Positions 17,644-26,320 of a stretch of 64,000 nucleotides of DNA are shown here, piece after piece (positions within the stretch are counted from its first letter, which is position 1; each line of letters opens with the position of its first letter). The stretch is from Bacillus halotolerans (GTDB lineage: Bacteria > Bacillota > Bacilli > Bacillales > Bacillaceae): assembly GCF_001517105.1 (NCBI RefSeq), contig NZ_LPVF01000008.1:434001-498000 (forward strand). The letters run 5' to 3'. Under the pieces are notes generated by a model. That model did no database searches. It was not told the DNA's origin and worked only from the letters and a program-made list of their open reading frames with translations. Both the position numbers and the translations under genes were made by a program.

Positions 17644-18813
17644 TTAAACAGGTGTTTTCAGAACCATCTGATACTGATCATGCAGCGCCCTGGCATTTTT
17701 CCCGGCGTCATATTGAGTGTGAATGATTTGATATAATTCATCCGCCACTTCCGGCTGCCATATTTGATCTTTTGCGTATAAAGAGATCGTGTTTGCTAAG
17801 GCTTGAGCTGATTTCGGTTCAATCAGCAAATGCCGGTGCTTTCCGAATAATGAAGCCACTCCACCGACATCTGTACAGATGACAGGAACCCGCAGTGCCA
17901 GCGCCTCGATCACAACTGTCGGCATTCCTTCGCTATAAGAAGGGAGCACAAACATATCTGCGGCGAGCAAATACTCTCTTACCCTGTGATTCGGCACTTG
18001 GCCTGTTACAATATGTCCCTTTTGCATCAGCAAAGATTTTGCGGGGCCGTCTCCGACAAAAACGGCTCGAGGCGCTTCCTCCATCATCTCAATGGCATCT
18101 GACAATTCAAAAATGCCTTTTTCCTTAACGAGCCTGCCCACATAGACAGCAAGGCGCTGGTCAAGCGGGAGCCCGAGGTTTTTTCTGATTTCTTCTTTTG
18201 TCTGCTCATTTTCCTGAAAACGGCTGAGCTGTATGCCGATCGGCAAAACCGTACTGTCAAAGCCAGAAAGTTTTTTGGTTTCTTCCTGAAGCTTTTCGCT
18301 GACTGCAAGAACTGCGGATGCGGAACCAACCGCAGTTTTGAAGACTTTAAACGCGCCTTTGCTGTAGTGAGGATAGACATTCACATCACTGCCATGCAAA
18401 GTTAAAATATACGGAATCCCGATTGTCTTTGACACGACTGCCGCAGCCCCGCCCGACGGCATAGCAAAGTGCGCATGGATCAGATCAGGGTTTAAGTCAT
18501 GCTGTTTAATGGTTTTTAAAACAGCTGCCCCAATACGCCGGTGTGGCTGAGCCCATTTCAGCTGGCCGGGAACAGCGGGATAGAAAGGCCGGTAAACCGG
18601 GATTCCTTTCCGTATCTCATATTCTGGTCTGGCATCCTTTTTTCGGTATGCCTTTTTCAGCATACGGACAGGCGCAGCGTGAATAGGTCTTGGGCATATC
18701 ACGGTGATATCCAGCCCGAGCTTCAGCAGCTCTTGCACCTGTGTTTCATGAAACACACCCTCGCCGGGTTTCAGACTGCTTGGATATACGCTTGTGATCC
18801 ACAAAATCTTCAT
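17644..18813 (-). CDS. tuaC: TuaC, GT4 glycosyltransferase
   Basis: 389 residues, GT-B fold. The N-terminal lobe begins KILWITSVYPSSLKPGEGVF. The C-terminal lobe has LAVYVGRLVKEKGIFEL and the nucleotide-sugar motif PSYSEGMPTVVIEALALRVPVICTDVGG (E-x7-E). Soluble or membrane-associated, acting on the cytoplasmic face. Its start overlaps the tuaB stop by four bases (ATGA), so the pair is translationally coupled. The exact donor sugar is unknown. Confidence 0.93.
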   Translation of the reverse strand: MKILWITSVYPSSLKPGEGVFHETQVQELLKLGLDITVICPRPIHAAPVRMLKKAYRKKDARPEYEIRKGIPVYRPFYPAVPGQLKWAQPHRRIGAAVLKTIKQHDLNPDLIHAHFAMPSGGAAAVVSKTIGIPYILTLHGSDVNVYPHYSKGAFKVFKTAVGSASAVLAVSEKLQEETKKLSGFDSTVLPIGIQLSRFQENEQTKEEIRKNLGLPLDQRLAVYVGRLVKEKGIFELSDAIEMMEEAPRAVFVGDGPAKSLLMQKGHIVTGQVPNHRVREYLLAADMFVLPSYSEGMPTVVIEALALRVPVICTDVGGVASLFGKHRHLLIEPKSAQALANTISLYAKDQIWQPEVADELYQIIHTQYDAGKNARALHDQYQMVLKTPV

Positions 18814-20264
18814 GACAAACGTCCTTTTCTTAGTAGTTTGCTTTTCATCTGGGGGTACGCTTTACCCAAAAGAAAGAGATAGCAGAGCGACCCGGCCGCC
18901 ACCGAAATTGCCAGCCTCATTTCCGCCTGCATGCTGAAGCGTTCTGTTCCTAAACTCGCGCCGAATGCGATAACGGCCATACCCGCTGTGATCAGAAACG
19001 GCTTCATAACGGCTTTAAAATAAGCTGAAAGATTGAGCTTAATGACATATGCCAGCAGCCAGCGACCGATTAGAAAATTGAAAACGCTGATGACGGCATA
19101 TACCCAAGCGACAGTCAGAAGATTGCCCGTCTGAACAGCTGCAAACAGCGACAAACCATACAGCAGCATGACGCCGGAGTCCCAATAAAAAGCCAAATCC
19201 GCTCTTCCTTTAGCAAGAAGCACAGAACCATTCGGATTCATCAGCACCCTGAGTATCCCGACGATGGCAAGAACATTCAGAACAGGGACAGCAGCAAGCC
19301 ACTTTTCTCCGAAAACAGCTGCGATAAAAGCGTCTGACACGGATACGAGCCCGATTAACAGCGGGAACGATACAAGCGCAAGCATTTTTGTCATATTCAG
19401 AAAGCCTTCTCTGATCACGCTGTTTTCGTATTTGTTTTTGGCGAAAATGGGAAACGCGACCCGTGTCACAATCGGATTAATTTTCAAAACCGGAATGGTG
19501 ACAATCTGGTAGGCAAGATTATAAATGCCCAGCGCTTCGGCACCGATAAACCGGCCGATTAAGATCATATCGATGTTCGCTCCCAGCCTGTTCACAAGAC
19601 GGGATGAAAGCTGAAAGGCTCCAAAGGAGAAGAACTCCTTCATTCCCCTTAGATCAAAAACAAAGGATGGACGCCATTTTTTTTGGTATACAGCCCAGAA
19701 TAAAATCCCTTTACTGGACTGCAGCAGCACCTGAGAAACCACGTACGAAAAAATCGCATCCGTCATAAAAACCGCTATCGCTAAATATCCGAAGGACAAT
19801 ACATTTGAAAAAATCTCTATTTTGCTTAACGTATTAAATTGCAGCTCCTTCTGCAGCATATACTGGTACTGCTGTCCGATCGGAGCTACCAAAAACATAA
19901 TCCCCAAAATCCTGATGAGAAACACAAGCTCTTCTCTTTGATAAAATCCCGCAATGACGGGACTGCACACATATAAAAGCACAAACAGCAAAATGCCGGT
20001 CATAATGTTCAGCCAATACAATGTTGACAGCTGGCGCTCCGTGGCGTCATCTCTTTGAATTAACGCGGCGCCAAAACCCATATCAAGCACAATCTGGGCG
20101 AATATTGTAACCGTTGTGATCATGCCGACGAGTCCAAATTCCGTTAAGGTCATCATATTTCCAAGCAAGGCAAACTGAACGATTTGAATGATTGTAATAC
20201 AGATTGTTGAAACACTTGTCCACTTTGCGCCGCTCATGATTTGTTTTGTAATACTTGGCATCAT
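18810..20264 (-). CDS. tuaB: TuaB, Wzx-type teichuronic acid flippase
   Basis: 484 residues with twelve to fourteen membrane helices and the polysaccharide transporter (MATE/PST superfamily) features: an N-terminal SGAKWTSVSTICITIIQIVQ helix, RDDATERQLSTLYWLN, and PIVTRVAFPIFAKNK in the middle. It probably flips the lipid-linked repeat for TuaE. It is the second gene of the operon after tuaA. Two adjacent ATGs (20264, 20261) make the exact start ambiguous by one codon. Confidence 0.93.
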   Translation of the reverse strand: MMPSITKQIMSGAKWTSVSTICITIIQIVQFALLGNMMTLTEFGLVGMITTVTIFAQIVLDMGFGAALIQRDDATERQLSTLYWLNIMTGILLFVLLYVCSPVIAGFYQREELVFLIRILGIMFLVAPIGQQYQYMLQKELQFNTLSKIEIFSNVLSFGYLAIAVFMTDAIFSYVVSQVLLQSSKGILFWAVYQKKWRPSFVFDLRGMKEFFSFGAFQLSSRLVNRLGANIDMILIGRFIGAEALGIYNLAYQIVTIPVLKINPIVTRVAFPIFAKNKYENSVIREGFLNMTKMLALVSFPLLIGLVSVSDAFIAAVFGEKWLAAVPVLNVLAIVGILRVLMNPNGSVLLAKGRADLAFYWDSGVMLLYGLSLFAAVQTGNLLTVAWVYAVISVFNFLIGRWLLAYVIKLNLSAYFKAVMKPFLITAGMAVIAFGASLGTERFSMQAEMRLAISVAAGSLCYLFLLGKAYPQMKSKLLRKGRLS

Positions 20265-20310
20265 ATTCCCTACTTCTTTTTAAGCTCAGTTTGATGGCGA
20301 ATGCAGATGT

Positions 20311-20967
20311 TTATCTTGCACCATCACCTGTCAAGACTACTTTACAAGTTTTTAACATAATTTTTAATTCCAACATGAAAGTCAGATTGCGAATGTAATA
20401 TAAATCAAATATAAGCTTTTCCTTCGGCGTCATGTCATAACCGCCGTTCACCTGCGCCCAGCCGCTCAATCCCGGTTTGACAGCCAGACGCTGTGTAAAC
20501 CCCGGAATCTCATTCTGGAACTTTTCCGTAAACACTGGACGTTCCGGGCGAGGTCCAATCATGCTCATATCGCCTTTCAGCACATTAAACAGCTGAGGAA
20601 GCTCGTCAATTCGCGTTCTTCTGATAAATGCTCCAATTCGTGTCACCCGCGGATCCTGCTTCTGCGCCCAAACCGCCCCAGACTTCTCGGCATCTATTTT
20701 CATGGAACGAAGCTTATAAAGCTTAAAAGGTTTCCCGCCTTTTCCTACACGCTCCTGCGTATAGATGGCAGGCCCCGGCGTCTCCAAACAAATCAATATT
20801 GAAAATACCGCAATCATTGGCAGCGCAACCACCAATCCAATCAGCGCAAACCAAATATCCATCACGCGCTTTACTGCCAAATAACGAGCCGTTTTTTCAG
20901 ATAATGCAAATGATGCTTGCTGCACTGAGAATTCGCGACTCACATTCATGCTTTTTTCTGCACCCAC
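20311..20967 (-). CDS. tuaA: TuaA, undecaprenyl-phosphate sugar phosphotransferase
   Basis: 218 residues if started at the GTG at 20967, seven bases after GAGGTG; an ATG at 20949 and codons up to 20982 are alternatives. Bacterial sugar transferase (PF02397 type): one N-terminal membrane helix (KRVMDIWFALIGLVVALPM), then KLRSMKIDAE, RTRIDELPQL, MIGPRPERPVF and PGLSGWAQVNG. It starts the teichuronic acid repeat by moving a sugar-1-phosphate to undecaprenyl phosphate. It is the first gene of the operon, directly behind the PhoP-type promoter. Confidence 0.93.
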   Translation of the reverse strand: MGAEKSMNVSREFSVQQASFALSEKTARYLAVKRVMDIWFALIGLVVALPMIAVFSILICLETPGPAIYTQERVGKGGKPFKLYKLRSMKIDAEKSGAVWAQKQDPRVTRIGAFIRRTRIDELPQLFNVLKGDMSMIGPRPERPVFTEKFQNEIPGFTQRLAVKPGLSGWAQVNGGYDMTPKEKLIFDLYYIRNLTFMLELKIMLKTCKVVLTGDGAR

Positions 20968-21018
20968 TGACACACACCTCACGATTTGTTTGGGATGTTA
21001 TGATGACCTATGCCAGTC

Positions 21019-21071
21019 AGTTTAGCAGACGGATGTTAATTGGTTGTAAATGGATTGTTAAGAAGTGTGAA
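21019..21071 (-). promoter_or_regulatory. PhoP-activated promoter of the tua operon (four PhoP boxes)
   Basis: On the minus strand: TTCACA (21066-21071), 4 bases, TTAACA (21056-21061), 5 bases, TTTACA (21045-21050), 5 bases, TTAACA (21034-21039), then an extended -10 TGCTAAACT (TAAACT at 21019-21024). Direct TT(A/C/T)ACA repeats every 11 bases over the -35 region are the PhoP~P activation signature. tuaA is a known PhoP target switched on by phosphate starvation. Confidence 0.85.
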
Positions 21072-21156
21072 TTACGTGTTTTTTCTGATAAATTATATTA
21101 ATGTTCTTTATCATTTTATGTACAAGCCCTTGTTTTAATCATGTAAACGATAAAAA

Positions 21157-21189
21157 AAGAGACAAATCTGTTATTTAGATTTGTCTCTT
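21157..21189 (-). terminator. Terminator after lytC
   Basis: Perfect 13-base-pair stem (AAGAGACAAATCT at 21157-21169 with its complement at 21177-21189), 7-base loop, and seven T on the minus strand. Confidence 0.9.
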
Positions 21190-21194
21190 CATTT

Positions 21195-22685
21195 TTATCT
21201 ATAATATGAAACTGTACCATCATGAATAGCTTGGGCAGCTTTATCTTTATAAACTGCTTGTTTCAGTTTACTTGCGTCGGCTGCATTTGTGATGAAAGCA
21301 GTCTCAACTAAAACGCTTGGCATTTTAGAATATTTGATAACATAGAATCCTGCTTGCTTGACTCCACGGTCTCTTGTCCCGAGATTAGCTGCAAGTTTCG
21401 GCTGAATTTGATCTGCTAATCGTTTGCTTTTTGCTGCCTGATATGTTGTGTCATAATAGGTTTCACTGCCATTTGGAGATGAGCTATCATTGGCATTCGC
21501 ATGAATACTGATGAACAAATCAGCTTGGGCAGAGGCTGCCTTACTTACTCTTTCCTGTAAAGAATAAAACGTATCATTAGATCTCGACATTACCGGAAGA
21601 GCACCAGAAGCATTTAGCTTCGTATTGACTCTTTTCGCTATATCAAGGTTTACCTCTTTCTCAAGCAGTCCATTTCCTACTGCTCCCGAGTCTTGATCTC
21701 CATGGCCTGGATCAATAAAAATTGTTTCACCTACAACAGGATTCTTTAGCTGATTAGCTACTTTAGTGCTTATAGCTGGAGTATTTCCGATAATCGTAAA
21801 GTTTGACATGTTTTTGCTGCCGATAATTTTTCGTGCGCCGCCAGATAAATTTTCACCATTAGTCAAAATAAGAGATTGCTTGTTCTTTGCTGCCAGAGTG
21901 GCTCCTGCGATTGAATCTGGATAGCTAAAACCATTACTTACATATACTGTGCTCGTTGACAGGTTTAGTTTTTGTACAATATTAGCAGCAAGCTCGTACC
22001 TGTTTGAACCGCTAATTCTTGTAGGAGAAGGCAACTTGTTATACACCGTATTATTAATACTTCCGGTACCTCCTGCAACCACAGTACTTGTAATTCTCTT
22101 ATCTTTCATCACTGCTGTTGTCGCACTATTTATAGAGGTTTTGTTTGTAAACAGAATAGGATACCCATTTTTAGCTGCATAAGGGATGATCCCTGGAGCA
22201 TCAGCATATAAAAACCCATTTAAAATGACAGCTTTTGAGGTTGCGTTCATTGCTCTTGCGACCCGTGCAGCTGTATCATAGCGATTACTTCCAGCAATTC
22301 GTTTAATACTGATGCCTAAGCTTTTGATCTGATTGGCAGTATTAGAGGAAACAGCTGGTGTACCACCTACAATAATCACATTTTTTGTTCGCATTTCTTT
22401 TAGCCTTGTTTTCGTCTCAGAAGAGAGCTTATCAGCATTTGTGTAAAGCAGCGGTGCATTCTTCTGATAAGCAAGAGGTGCCGCTGAAATGGCATCTGCG
22501 TATGAACTTCCGCCAACAATAACCGCTGTACTCGCTGTTGAGTACATCTGCTTTGATATTTGAACTGCAGTCCCGTACCTATTACTTCCTCCGACTCTTT
22601 TAACCGAATTATCGGCCAATGCTGTTGGTACAAAAAGAATGAGTCCCAGAAAACACATTGTTAGGACTTTTATATAAGAACGCAA
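21195..22685 (-). CDS. lytC: LytC, N-acetylmuramoyl-L-alanine amidase (major autolysin)
   Basis: 496 residues. A signal peptide (to ALA about residue 24), three CWB2 cell-wall-binding repeats (RVGGSNRYGTAVQISKQM, RIAGSNRYDTAARVARAM, RISGSNRYELAANIVQKL), then an Amidase_3 catalytic domain from about residue 320 with zinc ligands in FIDPGHGDQD, LEKEVN, SIHANAND and the catalytic Glu in LVETAFITN. It cuts the muramoyl-alanine bond in peptidoglycan during growth, motility and lysis. It is third in lytABC, under SigD and SigA control. Confidence 0.97.
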   Translation of the reverse strand: MRSYIKVLTMCFLGLILFVPTALADNSVKRVGGSNRYGTAVQISKQMYSTASTAVIVGGSSYADAISAAPLAYQKNAPLLYTNADKLSSETKTRLKEMRTKNVIIVGGTPAVSSNTANQIKSLGISIKRIAGSNRYDTAARVARAMNATSKAVILNGFLYADAPGIIPYAAKNGYPILFTNKTSINSATTAVMKDKRITSTVVAGGTGSINNTVYNKLPSPTRISGSNRYELAANIVQKLNLSTSTVYVSNGFSYPDSIAGATLAAKNKQSLILTNGENLSGGARKIIGSKNMSNFTIIGNTPAISTKVANQLKNPVVGETIFIDPGHGDQDSGAVGNGLLEKEVNLDIAKRVNTKLNASGALPVMSRSNDTFYSLQERVSKAASAQADLFISIHANANDSSSPNGSETYYDTTYQAAKSKRLADQIQPKLAANLGTRDRGVKQAGFYVIKYSKMPSVLVETAFITNAADASKLKQAVYKDKAAQAIHDGTVSYYR

Positions 22686-22725
22686 TTACTTTTCCTCCTT
22701 AAATGGCCTTAGCACCTTAAAATAA

Positions 22726-24842
22726 TTAATAACTTGTCAGAGTTGTCCCAGGATAGTAAAATTTCAAAATTGAACTATATGAATCTCCTGCTTCTGCTCT
22801 TGCCTTAGCTCCATATTGACTCATTCCGATGCCGTGACCGTAACCTTTGCCGCTGATTGTGTACTTTGAATTGTCTTTTTTTACAGTCACATAAGTACTT
22901 TTAAAACCAGTTGCACCAATCATTGTTCTTAGCTGAGTTGTCGGAACAGTGATGGTTGTAATTTTACTTAGATTGTAGGAGCCAGTACTGCTTTTAACAA
23001 AATACTTAACTTTCATAGATGCTGTTTTTGCACGTTGCCCCTGTGTTGTACCGCTAAAGCTCAAATCTTCTATACTCGCAATTTTTACAGAAGATGCTCC
23101 TGTTTCTTTATTTTTCAAGATCCAATTTTTAACTCCGGATAACCTCGCAGCATCAGTTTCAGTTGCTGAAGACCACCAAGAAGATGGCTTATTTAAGTCA
23201 AGCGAATTCGTGTCAAGCTGTTGTTTTGAGAGTGTAAGCGTCCAGCCTATTTGAGGATCCTTAGAATCTTTCTTCGCAATTAAGTAAGGTACACTTGATG
23301 ACCAGACTTCGTTGCTCGCTTCTGTATAACCGCCATTGCTTGAAGAATAAGTTGCTGTTATAAGAGATCCGTTATATTTCAGAACTTTTCCTTTTGTCTG
23401 CTCAACCGCTTTATTGGTGTTTGAATTCCAACTATATCCTCCATAAACTTGAAAAGCTGTTGTATCAGGTACAGTAGTTCCCGTTTTTGTTATGGAGTAG
23501 GTTCTCGCAGCCACAGTCTGTGCTTTTAGGGCTTCAAGTGACCAGCTGGCAGGCATTTCATTTGGAATAACCCCTTTTAAATAATCCTCAAATGGAATAT
23601 TTTCGTTAACCGGTCTGATATATTTAGTAGATTCAATAGAGAAATTAACCGTTCCAAGATACTGATTTCCGTTAAGACTTATTCTGTTAGAAGTCGAGTA
23701 TTTTTCAGGTTTAATCCTCAGAGAGTTACTATATGTTTTTATATTTTCGAGATTTAATTTCCCATTGTTGATTTTCAGAGTATATTTTCTTCCGCCGGCT
23801 AAATAAAATTCATCAGCAAGTGAATTCTCGACTTCTGCAGAAATTGAACTGGTGCTTCCAATAAAGTCGTATGCATATGTGGCTTTTTCTTTTGTTATGC
23901 TTTTAGCTGCCGCTGGAACACTATCTTGTTTAATAAATAAAATTTGGCTGTTTTTCTTCGCAGCAAGCGAAGCACCTACTAATACGTCTGCGTACTTTGT
24001 TCCGTTCGTCATTACGACTTTATCAGCCTTCAACTTTAATTGTTTAATAATATTTGCTGTGAGTTCATATCTGGTTGATCCAGGTATCCTCTGTACAGTT
24101 GAAGTTTTTTTATTTCATTTTCTACACTGTCACTGACACTAAATGAACTGCCGATTATAATCACTTGTTTTGGCAAATCATAATCCGGAAGTTTATCCTT
24201 CTCAGTAAGCAAAATAGGGTATCCCTGTGCCGCAGCATAAGGAGCTATGGCTAACGCATCTTGAAATACCTTTCCGGTTACAACGATAGCTTTATCATAG
24301 CTGCCCATCTGTTTAGCGATATTCTCAGATAATACATATCTATTTTTTCCGCTTATCCTTTTAACTGAGCCATATGATTTCAGCTTGTTTTCTACATCTT
24401 TTGAAATGCTGCGTGCTCCCCCAATGACTAAAATATTGTCCGGGTTAAATTTAGCAATTTGTCTTTCAGTAGTTTTTGTTAACGTATCAGGCTGAGTAAA
24501 TAAGATTGGTGCATCTAGTTTTTTTGCTAATGGGATAACAGGCAATGCATCAATAAAAATATCCCGGTTTACCAAAATAACTGTATTAGGATTTTTCCAC
24601 TGACTGCCGGATGCAAGAGTAGCGGTTTCGTATCTTGATGCCCCTGCAAAACGATCCGTTACAGCAACATTATCTCCAGTTACTTTATAAAATCCTGTTG
24701 GGGATAGACTGATACTAGATTTATTACCAATATAATTTGACAATTTGACTGAAATGTTTGAGTCTGCTGCAAAAGTAACTGATGGTATAAATAGTAAGAT
24801 TGCAGCAAGTGAACATACGATCAAGCGTTTGCAAGAATTCAA
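22726..24842 (-). pseudogene. lytB: lytB, broken by a one-base deletion in an A-run
   Basis: The locus is 2117 bases; one more base would give 705 codons, the usual length of LytB. The first frame has a TTG start with GAGGAGG upstream, a signal peptide, and CWB2 repeats (RFAGASRYETATLA, RISGKNRYVLSENIA). It leaves frame after VENEIKK. The rest (from RIPGSTRYELTANI, third repeat, then the SpoIID domain with NEMPASWSLEALKAQTVAARTYS and GYGHGIGMSQYGA) continues in another frame. The shift is at 24105-24111 (seven T on the plus strand; eight would restore the frame). LytB enhances LytC activity. Confidence 0.9.
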
Positions 24843-24865
24843 GATTTCAGGTTCCTCCTCATATC

Positions 24866-25174
24866 TTAGTTGGTACGTTTAATATCTTTTAATAGAAGTT
24901 GACCCTCGCCATTTTCTTCATATTTCACCGTAACTTTATCGCCATTATTGAATTTTTCAAGCTCACTTGTTGATTCTTCAGTAATATCAAGAACAACTGG
25001 CTCGTTATCCACAGTTACTTCAATTGTGTGGGTATCTGCTAAACCTACATAAACACCCTCTGCTGTTTCGATGTTACTGTCTGTTGACACATCTTCACCT
25101 TGGCTCTTTTGATTATCAGCCCCGCAACCTGCAAGGAGCAGTATAAAGAACATTAAACCAATCAATTTTTTCAT
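24866..25174 (-). CDS. lytA: LytA, membrane-bound lipoprotein of the lytABC operon
   Basis: 102 residues from the ATG at 25174, six bases after GAGGTG. A lipoprotein signal (KKLIGLMFFILLLAGC) with lipobox LAGC, then an acidic region and a small beta-rich domain (TIEVTVDNEPVVLDITEES, GDKVTVKYEENGEGQLLLKDI). LytA is thought to help secretion or function of LytB and LytC; its exact role is unclear. It is first in the operon, with SigD-like and SigA-like promoters upstream. Confidence 0.9.
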   Translation of the reverse strand: MKKLIGLMFFILLLAGCGADNQKSQGEDVSTDSNIETAEGVYVGLADTHTIEVTVDNEPVVLDITEESTSELEKFNNGDKVTVKYEENGEGQLLLKDIKRTN

Positions 25175-25194
25175 TTTTTTCACCTCATTATGTT

Positions 25195-25219
25195 TTATCG
25201 TCAGTTATTTAATATTTTA
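25195..25219 (-). promoter_or_regulatory. SigD-like promoter of lytABC
   Basis: Minus strand: TAAA (25216-25219) and GACGATAA (25195-25202), 13 bases apart (14 if TTAA is used). A fair SigD match close to the lytA start; lytABC is a known SigD operon. Confidence 0.55.
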
Positions 25220-25238
25220 AAGAAAAATTAAGAAACAG

Positions 25239-25263
25239 TGAAACTTTTTTTATAAAAATCGAC
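25239..25263 (+). promoter_or_regulatory. ECF-sigma-type promoter candidate for tagU
   Basis: TGAAAC (25239-25244), 15 bases including a T7 run, CGAC (25260-25263). ECF (SigX/SigM) promoters use TGAAAC-N16/17-CGWC, so the spacer is one or two bases short. SigX control of lytR is established in B. subtilis. Confidence 0.45.
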
Positions 25264-25264
25264 T

Positions 25265-25293
25265 ATTATAGGATTTTGTTTCTTCTATTAAAA
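25265..25293 (-). promoter_or_regulatory. SigA-type promoter of lytABC
   Basis: Minus strand: TTTTAA (25288-25293), 17 bases, TATAAT (25265-25270). It lies upstream of the SigD-like element and overlaps the divergent tagU promoters. Confidence 0.5.
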
Positions 25294-25297
25294 AGAG

Positions 25298-25326
25298 TTG
25301 TATTTACTGGAAATTTCAATCATAAT
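25298..25326 (+). promoter_or_regulatory. SigA-type promoter of tagU
   Basis: TTGTAT (25298-25303), 17-base spacer, CATAAT (25321-25326), about 30 bases before the tagU start. Confidence 0.5.
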
Positions 25327-25356
25327 CAAATTAACTGAACAGATGGGGTGCAAAGA

Positions 25357-26277
25357 ATGAGAAGTAAACGCAGAAAAAAGAAAAAAACCTTATTACTAAC
25401 GATATTAACCATTATTGGAATCCTTGTGTTAGGGACAGGCGGTTACGCATACTACTTATGGCATAAAGCCGCTTCAACCGTGGCAAGTATTCATGAAAGT
25501 ATTGATAAATCCAAAAAGAGAGATACAGAGGTTAATATCAATAAAAAAGACCCGTTTTCTGTTTTAATTATGGGGGTGGATGAACGTTCAGGCGATAAAG
25601 GACGCGCCGATACGCTCATTTATATGACCGTTAACCCAAAAACGAACACCACAGATATGGTCAGTATTCCCCGTGATACGTATACAAAAATTATCGGAAA
25701 AGGCACGATGGATAAAATCAACCATTCGTACGCATATGGCGGTACACAAATGACAGTTGACACGGTTGAAAACTTCCTCGATGTTCCGGTCGATTATTTT
25801 GTAAAAGTCAATATGGAAAGCTTTAGAGACGTGGTTGATACTCTCGGCGGCATCACAGTTAACAGCACATTTGCGTTCAGCTATGACGGTTATTCATTCG
25901 GTAAAGGAGAAATCACACTGAACGGAAAAGAAGCATTAGCGTATACACGAATGAGAAAAGAAGATCCAAGAGGAGATTTCGGACGTCAGGACCGTCAGCG
26001 CCAAGTGATCGAAGGAATCATTAACAAAGGGGCAAATATTTCTTCCGTTACAAAGTTTGGAGATATGTTTAAGGTCGTTGAAAATAATGTGAAAACCAAT
26101 TTGACGTTTGATAATATGTGGGATATCCAGTCCGATTACAAAGGCGCCCGAAAGCAAATCAAGCAGCACGAACTGAAAGGCGAAGGCACAAGAATCAATG
26201 ACGTCTATTACTATAAAGCATATGAGAGCGAGCTAGCTGACATCACAAATGAACTGAAAGAAAGCTTAGAAAGCTAA
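25357..26277 (+). CDS. tagU: LCP-family cell-wall polymer ligase TagU (LytR)
   Basis: 306 residues from the ATG at 25357, seven bases after GGGGTG. A basic N-tail, one membrane helix (about 11-33), then the LCP domain: GRADTLIYMTVNP, SIPRDTYTKI, YAYGGTQMTVDTVENFLDVPVDYFVKV, RGDFGRQDRQRQV. It is one of three LCP ligases in this window (with TagV and TagT) that act redundantly in attaching teichoic acids to peptidoglycan; LytR was first described as an attenuator of lytABC and its own gene. It is divergent from lytA and converges on mnaA. Confidence 0.95.
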   Translation: MRSKRRKKKKTLLLTILTIIGILVLGTGGYAYYLWHKAASTVASIHESIDKSKKRDTEVNINKKDPFSVLIMGVDERSGDKGRADTLIYMTVNPKTNTTDMVSIPRDTYTKIIGKGTMDKINHSYAYGGTQMTVDTVENFLDVPVDYFVKVNMESFRDVVDTLGGITVNSTFAFSYDGYSFGKGEITLNGKEALAYTRMRKEDPRGDFGRQDRQRQVIEGIINKGANISSVTKFGDMFKVVENNVKTNLTFDNMWDIQSDYKGARKQIKQHELKGEGTRINDVYYYKAYESELADITNELKESLES

Positions 26278-26280
26278 AAC

Positions 26281-26320
26281 AAAAAGAAGCTTCGCACCTA
26301 TGTGCAAAGCTTCTTTTTTA
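26281..26320. terminator. Bidirectional terminator between tagU and mnaA
   Basis: Long stem: AAGAAGCTT plus GCAC pairs with GTGC plus AAGCTTCTT, bounded by an A-run and a T-run on opposite sides. It can end both converging transcripts. Confidence 0.85.
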
